The position numbers and the translations under genes were made by a program. This document shows positions 31,815 through 40,799 of a stretch of DNA of 64,000 nt, piece by piece. The stretch is from an uncultured Pelagibacteraceae bacterium. GTDB taxonomy: Bacteria > Pseudomonadota > Alphaproteobacteria > Pelagibacterales > Pelagibacteraceae. Under the pieces are notes generated by a model. The model worked only from the letters and a program-made list of their open reading frames with translations. It searched no databases and was not told the origin of the DNA. Location of the stretch: contig CACODG010000005.1 of NCBI GenBank assembly GCA_902625945.1, forward strand, positions 1-64,000, in the 5' to 3' direction. The first letter of the stretch is position 1. The number at the start of each line of letters is the position of its first letter.

Positions 31815-32365
31815 TGAATATCAGCAAAAAAAAATTAACACCTATCGCTTTAGTAACGATATTTTTATTTATGCTAGGCTTATCTTTTGCAGCCGTCCCG
31901 TTATACGATTTATTTTGTAGAGTAACAGGATTTGGAGGAACTACTCAAAACGCTTCTAATAAAGAAATTCCAAAACTTATAGTAAATCAAGAATATAAAA
32001 TGAGATTTGATACAAATATCAATACTACTTTAGATTGGAAATTTTATCCTGAAATGAATACTTTAGACTTGAAACCAGGGGAAGTGCATACAGTTAAATT
32101 TAACGTTGAAAATCCAAGTGATCAAATTTCTTCAGGGTCAGCAACATTTAATGTGTCTCCATCACCATTTGGTATTTATTTAAATAAGATAGGTTGTTTT
32201 TGTTTCGAAAAACAAACTTTACAACCAGGAGAAAAAAAAGAATTTGTATTAACATTTTTCTTGGATCCTAAAGTAGTTGATGATAATAAAACTAAAAATA
32301 TGTCTGATGTAACTTTGTCTTTTACTTTTTTCTCATCAGGCTATTACGAAAAGAGTAACACATAA
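31814..32365 (+). CDS. ctaG: Cytochrome c oxidase assembly protein CtaG/Cox11
   Basis: Delivers copper to the CuB site of subunit I. 183 residues: one N-terminal membrane anchor (about residues 11-30), then a periplasmic immunoglobulin-like domain with the copper-binding pair in IGCFCFEKQTL. AAVPLYDLFCRVTGFGGTTQ is the family's juxtamembrane signature. It overlaps the small ORF upstream and ctaE downstream by one base each, so translation is probably coupled. Confidence 0.97.
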   Translation: MNISKKKLTPIALVTIFLFMLGLSFAAVPLYDLFCRVTGFGGTTQNASNKEIPKLIVNQEYKMRFDTNINTTLDWKFYPEMNTLDLKPGEVHTVKFNVENPSDQISSGSATFNVSPSPFGIYLNKIGCFCFEKQTLQPGEKKEFVLTFFLDPKVVDDNKTKNMSDVTLSFTFFSSGYYEKSNT

Positions 32366-33156
32366 TGTCAGCAGAAAAACCAAAACATGATTATCATTTA
32401 GTTGATCCAAGTCCTTGGCCGATCTATGTTTCATTCGCAACTTTAGTCTTAGCTTTTGGAGCAGTTTATTACTTTCACTCTAAAGCCCTTTGGTTATTAT
32501 TAATTGGTTTCGCTTTGGTAGTTTATGGTGCATTTATGTGGTGGAGAGATGTTATAGAAGAAGCAGAACATCAAGGTCATCATACTCCTATAGTTCAAAT
32601 TGGACATAGGTACGGTATGACATTATTTATCGCCTCTGAAGTAATGTTTTTTGTTGCATGGTTCTGGGCTTTTTTTAATGCAAGTTTATTTCCACCTGAC
32701 TCTATTGGAGGTATTTGGCCTCCGGCAGATATTAAAACTTTTGATCCTTGGGATATACCTCTAATTAATACCCTAATTTTATTATTATCAGGGACTACTG
32801 TTACTTGGGCGCATCATGCAATGTTAGAAAATGACAGAAAAGGATTAGTAAATGGTTTGATCGCAACAGTATTTTTAGGATTTATATTTTCTTGTTTTCA
32901 AGCTTATGAGTACCATCACGCGACATTTACTCTAGATGGAGGAATTTATGGTTCTACATTTTATATGTCAACCGGTTTTCATGGTTTTCACGTAATAGTC
33001 GGAACTATTTTTCTTGCGGTTTGTTTGTTTCGATCAATGAAAGGACACTCGACGCCTCAACACCATTTTGGATTTGAAGCAGCAGCCTGGTACTGGCATT
33101 TTGTCGATGTAGTATGGTTATTCTTGTTTGCTGCGATCTATATTTGGGGAAGTTAA
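32365..33156 (+). CDS. ctaE: Cytochrome c oxidase subunit III
   Basis: Seven-helix structural subunit stabilising the catalytic core. 263 residues. The N-terminal KHDYHLVDPSPWPI is typical, with WWRDVIEEAEHQGHH, SEVMFFVAWFWAFF and the C-terminal WYWHFVDVVWLFLF. It is in the same strand and frame neighbourhood as ctaG, with a one-base overlap. Surf1 follows within 7 bases. Confidence 0.98.
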   Translation: MSAEKPKHDYHLVDPSPWPIYVSFATLVLAFGAVYYFHSKALWLLLIGFALVVYGAFMWWRDVIEEAEHQGHHTPIVQIGHRYGMTLFIASEVMFFVAWFWAFFNASLFPPDSIGGIWPPADIKTFDPWDIPLINTLILLLSGTTVTWAHHAMLENDRKGLVNGLIATVFLGFIFSCFQAYEYHHATFTLDGGIYGSTFYMSTGFHGFHVIVGTIFLAVCLFRSMKGHSTPQHHFGFEAAAWYWHFVDVVWLFLFAAIYIWGS

Positions 33157-33163
33157 TCTCAAA

Positions 33164-33826
33164 TTGAAAAGTTCATTTTTATTTCAACTATTTGTAATTC
33201 TATTTGTAACAATATTTTGTGCATTAGGAACTTGGCAACTTTATAGATTGCAATGGAAGCTAGAGCTTATAAGTGAAATAACTTTCGGATTAGATTCTAA
33301 ACCAATAGAATACTCTAATTCAATTAAGAAAAATTATCAGAGAGTAAGTGCCAAAGGTAAATTTAATTTCGATAAACAAATTTATCTTTATAGCTTGAAT
33401 GATAGCGGAAAACCTGGATACGATGTAGTTACCCCTTTTAGAACTGATAAAAATCAAAATATTTTAATTAATAGAGGATGGATTAAGAAAGAACTTAAAG
33501 ATAGTTCAAGCATAAACTTTAAAGCAGAAACCGATAAAGAGATAATTGGTCTTTTAAGAGAAATATATGAACCAAGTATATTTAAACCAGATAATGATAT
33601 TAAAAATAATATTTGGTTTTCATTAAATTTAGAAGATTTAAAAGAAGCTACAGGTGAGCAATTTAACAATTTTGTAATTTTTCTTGAGGATAATCAGGCC
33701 AAGTTACCTTTGCCTAAAAAGATAAGTATAGATGTGCCAAACAATCACCTTAAATATGCTATAACATGGTATGCAATATCAATCTCGATAATTTTTTATT
33801 ATTTATATTTTAGAAGAAAAAAATGA
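33164..33826 (+). CDS. surf1: Surf1 family oxidase assembly protein
   Basis: Assists haem a insertion into subunit I. About 220 residues from a TTG at 33164, giving LKSSFLFQLFVILF; an open frame further upstream exists but overlaps ctaE. Two membrane anchors flank a periplasmic domain: one N-terminal (about 5-25), one C-terminal (YAITWYAISISIIFYYLYF). The motifs LGTWQLYRLQWK, ILINRGWI and the final NNHLKYAITWYA are family features. It overlaps thrC by 4 bases. Confidence 0.9.
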   Translation: MKSSFLFQLFVILFVTIFCALGTWQLYRLQWKLELISEITFGLDSKPIEYSNSIKKNYQRVSAKGKFNFDKQIYLYSLNDSGKPGYDVVTPFRTDKNQNILINRGWIKKELKDSSSINFKAETDKEIIGLLREIYEPSIFKPDNDIKNNIWFSLNLEDLKEATGEQFNNFVIFLEDNQAKLPLPKKISIDVPNNHLKYAITWYAISISIIFYYLYFRRKK

Positions 33827-35199
33827 ATTATTTTAGCACCAGGGATAAATCTTTAAAATTTAGTTTTAAAGATATTTTCTTAAGAGGACTTGCTCCAGGA
33901 GGAGGGCTATTTTTACCTGCTGAAATAAAGAAGTATAATCAAAAAGAACTAAATAATTTAAGTCAATTAAATTATAATGAACTTGCTACAGAAATTATCT
34001 TTAATTTTTGTTCAGGTGAAATTAAAAAGGAAGAACTTAGCTCACTGATACAAAAATCTTACAGTAGTTTTAAAGATAAAGAAGTAGTTAATTTAAAAAA
34101 GATTGGAGAGATCAACCTTCTTGAACTTTATCATGGGCCTACTTTAGCTTTTAAGGATATTGCAATGCAGGTAATTGGTAATATGTATGATTACTTAGAA
34201 ATCGCTAAAGATAAAAATGTAAATGTCGTAGTAGCTACATCAGGAGATACTGGTTCAGCAGCTATTGCAGCATTGAATAATAGAAAAAATATAAACCTTT
34301 TTGTTCTGCATCCGCATAATAAAATTTCTACTATTCAAAGAAAAATAATGACAACAATTGGTGGAGCTAATATTTACAATATCGCTATTGAAGGTTCTTT
34401 TGATGATTGTCAAAAGATTGTAAAAGAGCTTTTTAATGAAGATAGTTTTAGATCAAAAATAAATATGTCTGGCGTAAATTCTATCAATTGGGCAAGAATT
34501 GTTTGTCAAATTGTTTATTATTTTTATTCTTTTTTTAAATTAAAAAAAAACAATATTAGCTTTTCTGTGCCAACTGGTAATTTTGGAGATATCTACGCTG
34601 GATATGTAGCGAAAAAGATGGGTTTACCAATTAATAAACTTATAGTTGCTACAAATAAAAATGATATTTTACAAAGAGTTATTAATACAGGTGAATATAA
34701 ACCAGATACAGTCAAACCAACCATTACACCAAGTATGGATATTCAAGTTGCCAGTAACTTTGAAAGACTGCTTTATTATATATTAGATGAAAGTGATAGT
34801 AAGGTAGGGTCGTTAATGAATGATCTGTCATCAAAAAGTTTATTTAATTTAGAAAAAAAAGAAATTGATAAAATAAAAAAAGATTTTGAATCAGTAAAAG
34901 TTACAGATGAAGAGACAATCAGTATAATTGAAGAGATATACAAGGAACACGAATTTATAATTGATCCTCACACTGCTACTGGCGTAGGAGCAGCAAAAAG
35001 TTTTAAAAATTTAGGAGATATGGTTGTTCTTGGCACAGCTCATCCTTATAAGTTTAACGATACTATTAAAAAAGCAATAGGAAAAAATTTAGACTCACCT
35101 AAACATTTAAAGTTGAATATAGATAAAAAGGAAAAATTTGATATTATTGGGAATTCATATTTAGAAGTTAAAAATTATATTTTGGGCAAAATACAATGA
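33823..35199 (+). CDS. thrC: Threonine synthase
   Basis: PLP enzyme converting O-phosphohomoserine to threonine. 458 residues. The N-terminal YFSTRDKSLKFSFKDI matches the long (type 2) form. PLP lysine in GPTLAFKDIAMQ, the phosphate loop ATSGDTGSAAIAAL and the NSINWARIVCQIVYY stretch are all present. It is coupled to surf1 (ATGA overlap), so threonine synthesis is tied to the oxidase operon. Homoserine kinase (thrB), the preceding step, lies 0.9 kb away on the other strand. Confidence 0.97.
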   Translation: MNYFSTRDKSLKFSFKDIFLRGLAPGGGLFLPAEIKKYNQKELNNLSQLNYNELATEIIFNFCSGEIKKEELSSLIQKSYSSFKDKEVVNLKKIGEINLLELYHGPTLAFKDIAMQVIGNMYDYLEIAKDKNVNVVVATSGDTGSAAIAALNNRKNINLFVLHPHNKISTIQRKIMTTIGGANIYNIAIEGSFDDCQKIVKELFNEDSFRSKINMSGVNSINWARIVCQIVYYFYSFFKLKKNNISFSVPTGNFGDIYAGYVAKKMGLPINKLIVATNKNDILQRVINTGEYKPDTVKPTITPSMDIQVASNFERLLYYILDESDSKVGSLMNDLSSKSLFNLEKKEIDKIKKDFESVKVTDEETISIIEEIYKEHEFIIDPHTATGVGAAKSFKNLGDMVVLGTAHPYKFNDTIKKAIGKNLDSPKHLKLNIDKKEKFDIIGNSYLEVKNYILGKIQ

Positions 35200-35681
35200 G
35201 AATTAAAATAGGAGATAAGCTGCCTAACTCGGAACTATTTTATCTTGATCAAAATAATGATGTAAAAAAAATTGATATTTTAGATCTTTGTAAAGGCAAA
35301 ACTATTATTTTGGGTATGCCTGGTGCTTTTACAAAAACTTGCTCGGCTCTTCATCTTCCTGGGTATATAAAAAATTATGAACTAGCTAATAAAAAAGGAA
35401 TTTCTAAAATTGTTTGTGTTGCTGTGAATGATCCAAATGTAATGAAGGCCTGGGGTGAAAATCAAAATACTGGAAGTAAAATTTTCATGGCTGGTGATCC
35501 CTTTCTTAAATTTACAAAAGCTATCGGAGCAGAAGTAGATAAATCCGAAAAAGGATTAGGAATCAGATCTAATCGCTACACTATGTTGGTGGAGAATGGT
35601 GAAGTTAAAAAAGTAGAGGAAGAAAAAGAAACAGCTACTTGTGAATTATCTTCAGCTGAAAACTTTTTAAAATCTATTTAG
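35196..35681 (+). CDS. Peroxiredoxin (Prx5-type)
   Basis: Thiol peroxidase of 161 residues. The peroxidatic Cys sits in MPGAFTKTCSALHLPGY (Cys near residue 50), the Prx5/AhpE-like pattern with T-x-x-C. Further matches are VNDPNVMKAWGE and SNRYTMLVENGEVKK. It detoxifies H2O2 or organic peroxides, fitting its place behind the terminal oxidase genes. It overlaps thrC by 4 bases and the convergent rnhA by 8. Confidence 0.93.
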   Translation: MRIKIGDKLPNSELFYLDQNNDVKKIDILDLCKGKTIILGMPGAFTKTCSALHLPGYIKNYELANKKGISKIVCVAVNDPNVMKAWGENQNTGSKIFMAGDPFLKFTKAIGAEVDKSEKGLGIRSNRYTMLVENGEVKKVEEEKETATCELSSAENFLKSI

Positions 35682-36099
35682 TTTTCGAAACTGCCAATTC
35701 ATCAACAAGATTATTATATTTGTTACCAGCGTGTGCCTTAACCCATTTCCAAGTTACCTTATGTTTTAGACAAGCATTATCCAATTTAATCCAAAGATCT
35801 TTATTTTTAACTGGTTTCTTACTTGAACTTTTCCAATTATTAACTTTCCACTTTTTAATCCAATCGGTAATTCCATCTTTGACGTATTTTGAATCGGTAA
35901 AAATTGTTATTTCAGAATTTTTTTTTACTTTTTTTAATGCCATGATTGGAGCCATTAATTCCATCCTATTATTAGTTGTATTACTTTCACTTCCAGAAAT
36001 ATTTGATTGATTAGAATCATTTAATATAATTGCCGCCCAACCTCCTTTCCCAGGATTTCCAGAGCAAGCACCATCAGTATAAATTTTTAATTTCATCAA
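35674..36099 (-). CDS. rnhA: Ribonuclease HI
   Basis: Cleaves the RNA strand of RNA-DNA hybrids. 141 residues. Catalytic acidic residues are visible in YTDGACSGNPGKGG, the NNRMELMAPI helix and FTDSKYVKDGI, with the last Asp in NLVDELA. The basic handle KKWKVNNWKSSSKK is present. It is last in a long minus-strand directon, overlapping thrB by four bases. rnhB is also in the window at 51423-51992. Confidence 0.97.
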   Translation of the reverse strand: MMKLKIYTDGACSGNPGKGGWAAIILNDSNQSNISGSESNTTNNRMELMAPIMALKKVKKNSEITIFTDSKYVKDGITDWIKKWKVNNWKSSSKKPVKNKDLWIKLDNACLKHKVTWKWVKAHAGNKYNNLVDELAVSKTK

Positions 36100-37064
36100 A
36101 AGAAATAATCCTCATGATTTTTTGAGCTTTTATGAAATTCTAATCTCATCAAGTATTCCATCGGATCTTTTATTTTAACAATCGCTCCTTCTACTTTGTT
36201 TAAAGAGTCGAAAACTCGAGTTAGTAAGAATCTCAATGCAGCTCCTTGAGATAAGACTTTTATACTATCCAGTTCCTCATTAGTTAATTTTCTAATAGAT
36301 GTATACCCATCTATAAAATTTTTTGCTTTAGTGACATTAAAACTTAAATTATTTTTTAAACCGTCAAAACATAAGGCATTAAAGCAAATAGCTATCTCAA
36401 AAGCAAAAAAATCTTCACACGAGAAATAAAAGTCGATTACTCCGCTAAATTTATCTTGTATAAAAAAAATATTATCATGAAATAAGTCAGCATGAATAAT
36501 TCCTCTTGGTAAATTTTTTGGCCAATTTTTTTCAACATCATTAAGATTTTGCTCTATCAGTTTTGGAAGATCTTTATGTATACTCTCACATTTATCTTTG
36601 ACAGAATTAAATAACTTTCTCCATGAATTAATAGACAAATCATTTTGCCGACTTAATTTAAGATTCTTTGTGAGCTCGTGCATTTTAGCAACTTCAGTTC
36701 CAACTAATTTACAATTAGTTGGTGATAAATTTTGCTTTGCCTTTCCCTCAAGAAAAGAGACAATCATTAGTTTTTTCCCTTCAAAATCTGTAATAGTTTC
36801 ATTGTTCTTGTTAGATATTGGAGCAGGACATTTGAAGTTTGCTTTATTTAATGATGTCATCAGATTTGAAAAAAAAGGAAGATCTGCAGATTTAACTCTT
36901 TTTTCATAAATAGTAAGTATAAATTTTTTCTTGTCGATAGATAAAAAATAATTAGTATTTTCAATTCCTTCTTCAATTCCTTTGAACATATCTAGCTTAC
37001 CTAATTTGTAATTAGACAAAATTTTTTCAATTTTATTTTGATTTAACTTTGTATAGACAGCCAT
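36096..37064 (-). CDS. thrB: Homoserine kinase (APH-fold, ThrB type II)
   Basis: Phosphorylates homoserine for threonine synthesis. 322 residues of the aminoglycoside-phosphotransferase fold, the form found in alphaproteobacteria rather than the GHMP-type ThrB. The N-terminal GIEEGIENTNYFL, the catalytic loop GIIHADLFHDNIFF and the metal-binding GVIDFYFSCEDFFAFEIA are clear. Its start overlaps the ispH stop by one base, and it overlaps rnhA by four. Confidence 0.95.
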   Translation of the reverse strand: MAVYTKLNQNKIEKILSNYKLGKLDMFKGIEEGIENTNYFLSIDKKKFILTIYEKRVKSADLPFFSNLMTSLNKANFKCPAPISNKNNETITDFEGKKLMIVSFLEGKAKQNLSPTNCKLVGTEVAKMHELTKNLKLSRQNDLSINSWRKLFNSVKDKCESIHKDLPKLIEQNLNDVEKNWPKNLPRGIIHADLFHDNIFFIQDKFSGVIDFYFSCEDFFAFEIAICFNALCFDGLKNNLSFNVTKAKNFIDGYTSIRKLTNEELDSIKVLSQGAALRFLLTRVFDSLNKVEGAIVKIKDPMEYLMRLEFHKSSKNHEDYFF

Positions 37065-38008
37065 TAATTAAGTTCTTTTGGTAATTTAAAAATTACCTTT
37101 TCTTCTGCAACTATAACTTCTTGAATTGAAACTTTTCTATTTTTTCTTATATTATTCAATAAAGTTTGAACTAGCTTCTCTGGAGCAGATGCTCCTGAGG
37201 ATATTCCGATAGTTTCAGAATTTTCTATTTCGTTAAAAGGAATTTCTTTCTCGGAATGCATTAAATGAGAATTATTACAACCAGCTTTTTTTGCAACCTC
37301 AACTAACCTAACAGAGTTAGATGAGTTACGACTACCAACTACAAAAAACATATCACACTTAGAAGCTATCTTTTTAACTGCAGACTGTCTATTTGTAGTT
37401 GCATAACATATATCTTCTTTAACAGGGCCTTTAATTTTTGGAAACTTGTTTCTAAGAGCTTCAATTATTTCAGCTGTATCATCTACAGACAGAGTTGTTT
37501 GAGTTATGTATGCTAAAGGTTTTTTAAAATTCTCTTCTTTAAGTAGCTCAACATCATTTCTTGTCTCAATTAGTTTAATTGATCCTTTTGGAAGTTGGCC
37601 CATTGTACCAATAACTTCTGGGTGATTTTTATGTCCAATTAATAATATATCAAATCCATTTTTACTTAATTGTTCAGACTCTCTGTGTACTTTAGAAACT
37701 AATGGACATGTAGCATCCACAAAGGACAAATTCTTTAATTTAGCCTCTTCCGGAACTGACTTTGGAACACCATGGGCTGAGAAAATTACAGGCCTACTTA
37801 CGTCATCTACATCAGATAATTCATCAACGAAAATAGCACCTTTTTCTTTTAATTCTTCAACAACTTGCTTATTGTGTACAATTTCATGACGAACATATAC
37901 TGGAGCTCCAAATTTGTTGATTGATTTTTCAACTATTTCAATTGCTCTTTTTACGCCGGCACAAAATCCTCTTGGTGATGCTAAATAAATTTTAAGTTCT
38001 TTTTTCAT
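37064..38008 (-). CDS. ispH: 4-hydroxy-3-methylbut-2-enyl diphosphate reductase
   Basis: Last enzyme of the MEP pathway, an Fe-S protein giving IPP and DMAPP. 314 residues. The three cluster cysteines lie in SPRGFCAGVKRA, FVDATCPLVSKVH and DICYATTNRQ, and GHKNHPEV and SSGASAPEKLV are conserved. It directly follows the carotene dioxygenase and carotenoid genes and overlaps blh by 17 bases. C5 precursor supply and carotenoid/retinal synthesis are thus in one transcription unit. Confidence 0.97.
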   Translation of the reverse strand: MKKELKIYLASPRGFCAGVKRAIEIVEKSINKFGAPVYVRHEIVHNKQVVEELKEKGAIFVDELSDVDDVSRPVIFSAHGVPKSVPEEAKLKNLSFVDATCPLVSKVHRESEQLSKNGFDILLIGHKNHPEVIGTMGQLPKGSIKLIETRNDVELLKEENFKKPLAYITQTTLSVDDTAEIIEALRNKFPKIKGPVKEDICYATTNRQSAVKKIASKCDMFFVVGSRNSSNSVRLVEVAKKAGCNNSHLMHSEKEIPFNEIENSETIGISSGASAPEKLVQTLLNNIRKNRKVSIQEVIVAEEKVIFKLPKELN

Positions 38009-38897
38009 TTTTTTCTAAAAAATATTCTAACAATATATGCGGAAAAGTAAGCGACGCCAAACCAATAAATATAACCTTATAAATAGCCTCATCAAGCTTA
38101 TAAAAATTATTTAAAAAATATATTGCAAATGAAAATATTATTGCAGTAGTAAAAGTTAAGGGGATAGCTTTAGTTATAAATTTTTTAAGACCTGGATTGA
38201 AAGAATTGTCTAATTCAAAAATCAGTGAGATAGAATGCCTGATTGAGTGCAAAAAACAAAAATAAAGAGTGAAGGCTAAAACTGGCGATAAAAAAAGATT
38301 TAGTATAATTAAAGAAAAAAAGTCCATGATCATGACACCTTTTAGGTTTATATTTTCTCTCTTTGAAATATACAAAGATGACAAAAAACCTAGACATAAA
38401 AATGTAATTAAAAATTCATTACTAAAAAAACCTGCCTCGAAAACATTGAAATTTAGAATCCTGAATATTGCATTTGTCTCATCTCGCTTTAATAATAATG
38501 GAGCTACAATGACTGTAGAACCTTTTAAGAAGAATAAAAACTCGGATACGAAAAATTTTCTTCTGAAAGAAAATACCGTATCCTCTTTTCCAAAGTGGTA
38601 AGCAGCGACAATCAAAAATAACAACAAGACTGTATTAGGAAATATTAACCAAAAAGTTATTATTAATAATGAAATTAATATATACGTAATATAAAAAGAC
38701 ATAGTTTTTTTATATCCAAATAATTTTAAAAGTTTTTTTCCTTTGATATTATCTAATGCACCATGCGAAATTCCCAAGATTAAAATTAAAAATAAGCAAA
38801 ATATTACAGGTTCAAAATTGAGCATTAGATTAAGAGGGCTTATTAAAATACAAAAATTAAAAAATATTATTGAGTGTTTAAAGTTTATATTTTCCAT
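37992..38897 (-). CDS. blh: Beta-carotene 15,15'-dioxygenase, Brp/Blh family
   Basis: Cleaves beta-carotene to two retinals. 301 residues, multi-pass membrane protein. The conserved histidines that hold the iron appear as GISHGALDN, AAYHFGKED, CFLHSIRH and LTFPHILLEY. Retinal is the chromophore of proteorhodopsin, whose gene is not in this window but is common in this group. It overlaps crtY by one base and ispH by 17. Confidence 0.93.
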   Translation of the reverse strand: MENINFKHSIIFFNFCILISPLNLMLNFEPVIFCLFLILILGISHGALDNIKGKKLLKLFGYKKTMSFYITYILISLLIITFWLIFPNTVLLLFLIVAAYHFGKEDTVFSFRRKFFVSEFLFFLKGSTVIVAPLLLKRDETNAIFRILNFNVFEAGFFSNEFLITFLCLGFLSSLYISKRENINLKGVMIMDFFSLIILNLFLSPVLAFTLYFCFLHSIRHSISLIFELDNSFNPGLKKFITKAIPLTFTTAIIFSFAIYFLNNFYKLDEAIYKVIFIGLASLTFPHILLEYFLEKNEKRT

Positions 38898-39964
38898 TAA
38901 CTAAATAAGGCTTTTAAAAAAATTAATTTTGGCATTTTGTTAATAATACTTATGTCTTCAATCATATTACTTTTATTTGATAAAAATTTTATAATTGTAT
39001 TTGAGGAAGTTTTAAACATATTAAAGAATATTTTAGGCATCTTTTCAGGGTATTTTTCTAATACTTTAAGAAATATATTATCTAAAAATTTATATTTCTT
39101 TCCTATAGTGAATATTTTTACTTTATCAATATTATCTATATTTTTTACAATATACTTACTATGTTCTTGAATATTTAAAAAAGTATAACCTGTGCTTAAT
39201 CGAGTCATCCCTCCAGCTGATCCAATATTGATTATTTTTTTATCATTTTTTAATGAAGGAGAAAAAAGGGGTATGGCTCCTTTTTCAGTAAAATTTATTT
39301 TATAGTTTTTTATACCTAGATTATTCTTAATATAATTCTCTAGTTGAAGATCATAATCTCTGAGGCTATGATCTTCTAAATTCGATAACCAAGTTGTCTC
39401 AACCAAAGCTTTATTTTTACTAAATGGTAATGTGTAAAAAAAATGTACATCATTTCTCTGATCACAATTAAAATCCATTAAATTTATTATTTCTTCATCA
39501 AAAATATTCTTTTGGGTTTCTATTTCGATACCTTGGAAATGTTGCCATAACTCAGATTTATCAGGATCTTGTTCAAAAATACTATTAAAAATTATTGAAT
39601 TTTCTGAGTTAATTTCACTTAAACTTTTAAAAAAACTAATGTTAGAATTTTTGGAAATTATAGAATTTATTTTTTTATAAAATTTTCCACTATCAATACT
39701 TTGATAAGGAAATTTTTTATTAGTCAACTCATTAGAACTGTCTGAAGTATTAATTGTAAAATTGTTCCAACTTTTAATTACACAGTCGTCAAAATTGTGA
39801 TTAAAAACTTTCCAGAATGACCACGTTTTGTCTCTCTTGTATTCTAGACGAGTTTCAATAATAGCTAAAGTTTTTTCTTTTAACTTATCATTAATTTCAA
39901 GTTCATATGCTAAAGATAGACCTGCACACCCACCCCCGATAATTATATAATCAAATTCTTTCAT
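38897..39964 (-). CDS. crtY: Lycopene beta-cyclase
   Basis: Cyclises both ends of lycopene to beta-carotene. 355 residues. N-terminal dinucleotide-binding motif YIIIGGGCAGLSLAYELE, then KRDKTWSFW and the C-terminal GGMTRLSTGYTF. These match bacterial CrtY-type cyclases. It sits between crtB and blh with overlaps of 14 and 1 bases, which places it in the retinal pathway. Confidence 0.93.
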   Translation of the reverse strand: MKEFDYIIIGGGCAGLSLAYELEINDKLKEKTLAIIETRLEYKRDKTWSFWKVFNHNFDDCVIKSWNNFTINTSDSSNELTNKKFPYQSIDSGKFYKKINSIISKNSNISFFKSLSEINSENSIIFNSIFEQDPDKSELWQHFQGIEIETQKNIFDEEIINLMDFNCDQRNDVHFFYTLPFSKNKALVETTWLSNLEDHSLRDYDLQLENYIKNNLGIKNYKINFTEKGAIPLFSPSLKNDKKIINIGSAGGMTRLSTGYTFLNIQEHSKYIVKNIDNIDKVKIFTIGKKYKFLDNIFLKVLEKYPEKMPKIFFNMFKTSSNTIIKFLSNKSNMIEDISIINKMPKLIFLKALFS

Positions 39965-40799
39965 TCAAATTAATCTCTTGTTCTAAAATATTATGATTTA
40001 CTTGATTGTCGTAATCTAAATTTTTAATAAATAGTAACTTAATAAAGTCGAAAATTGATAAAAAGGTTTGAATTACTTTTTCAAATACTGGGACATAGAT
40101 TTTGCCAGCTTTATTATAATTATTTATGTTTTTTTGTTTGAGAATGTAATCGCCAATTTTTCTATAAATTCGTCTAGCTACAATTACTGAAAATCTATAT
40201 TTTATCGGTATGCTACTAATAGATTTAAATGATTTTTCGTAGAATGCTTGAGACTCATTTATAATAGCTCTAATTGACGAAAAATCGTGTTGAACATATT
40301 GTCTATTACGTGCTTTATCTTCACAAACATCTCTAGCAATATTAGTAAGTTGCATAGCTATTCCAAGATCTATTGCACCTTTAAGAGCTTCTTTATTTTT
40401 AACTCTCAATATTTTCGACATCATTAATCCGACTGTTCCAGCAACTCTATAAGAGTAAACTAGTAAATCTTTTTTTGAATTAATTATAACTTTTTCTTCT
40501 AAGTCTGTTTCAACTCCATCAAATAAATCTATTATTATTTGTTTAGAAATATTTTCACTATCAATAACTGACCACATGTCTTTTATGATTTGGTTCTGTA
40601 GATTTTTATTATTAAAATTATTCTTAAATTCTGAGAAAATTTTTTTTTTTTCAACTAGATTTTTATTATCGTCAACTATGTCGTCCAAAGTTCTACAGAA
40701 ATTATATAAAGATGAGCACTTATCTAAAATACTATTTGGTAGGAAAAAACTTGCCCAATAAAAAGATTTAGCATGTTTTTTTAGTAAATTACTTTTCAT
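39951..40799 (-). CDS. crtB: Phytoene synthase
   Basis: Joins two geranylgeranyl diphosphates into phytoene. 282 residues. Asp-rich motifs are CRTLDDIVDD (about residues 34-43) and TNIARDVCEDKARNRQY; YSYRVAGTVGLMMS is also conserved. No crtE (GGPP synthase) is nearby, so its substrate comes from a gene elsewhere. It overlaps crtI by one base and crtY by 14. Confidence 0.95.
   Translation of the reverse strand: MKSNLLKKHAKSFYWASFFLPNSILDKCSSLYNFCRTLDDIVDDNKNLVEKKKIFSEFKNNFNNKNLQNQIIKDMWSVIDSENISKQIIIDLFDGVETDLEEKVIINSKKDLLVYSYRVAGTVGLMMSKILRVKNKEALKGAIDLGIAMQLTNIARDVCEDKARNRQYVQHDFSSIRAIINESQAFYEKSFKSISSIPIKYRFSVIVARRIYRKIGDYILKQKNINNYNKAGKIYVPVFEKVIQTFLSIFDFIKLLFIKNLDYDNQVNHNILEQEINLNERI

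Noticed and set aside
33128-33163. surf1 starting at the TTG inside ctaE
   Set aside because: This adds 12 residues encoded by the ctaE 3' end; the TTG at 33164 starts just before the membrane anchor, as expected for the family.
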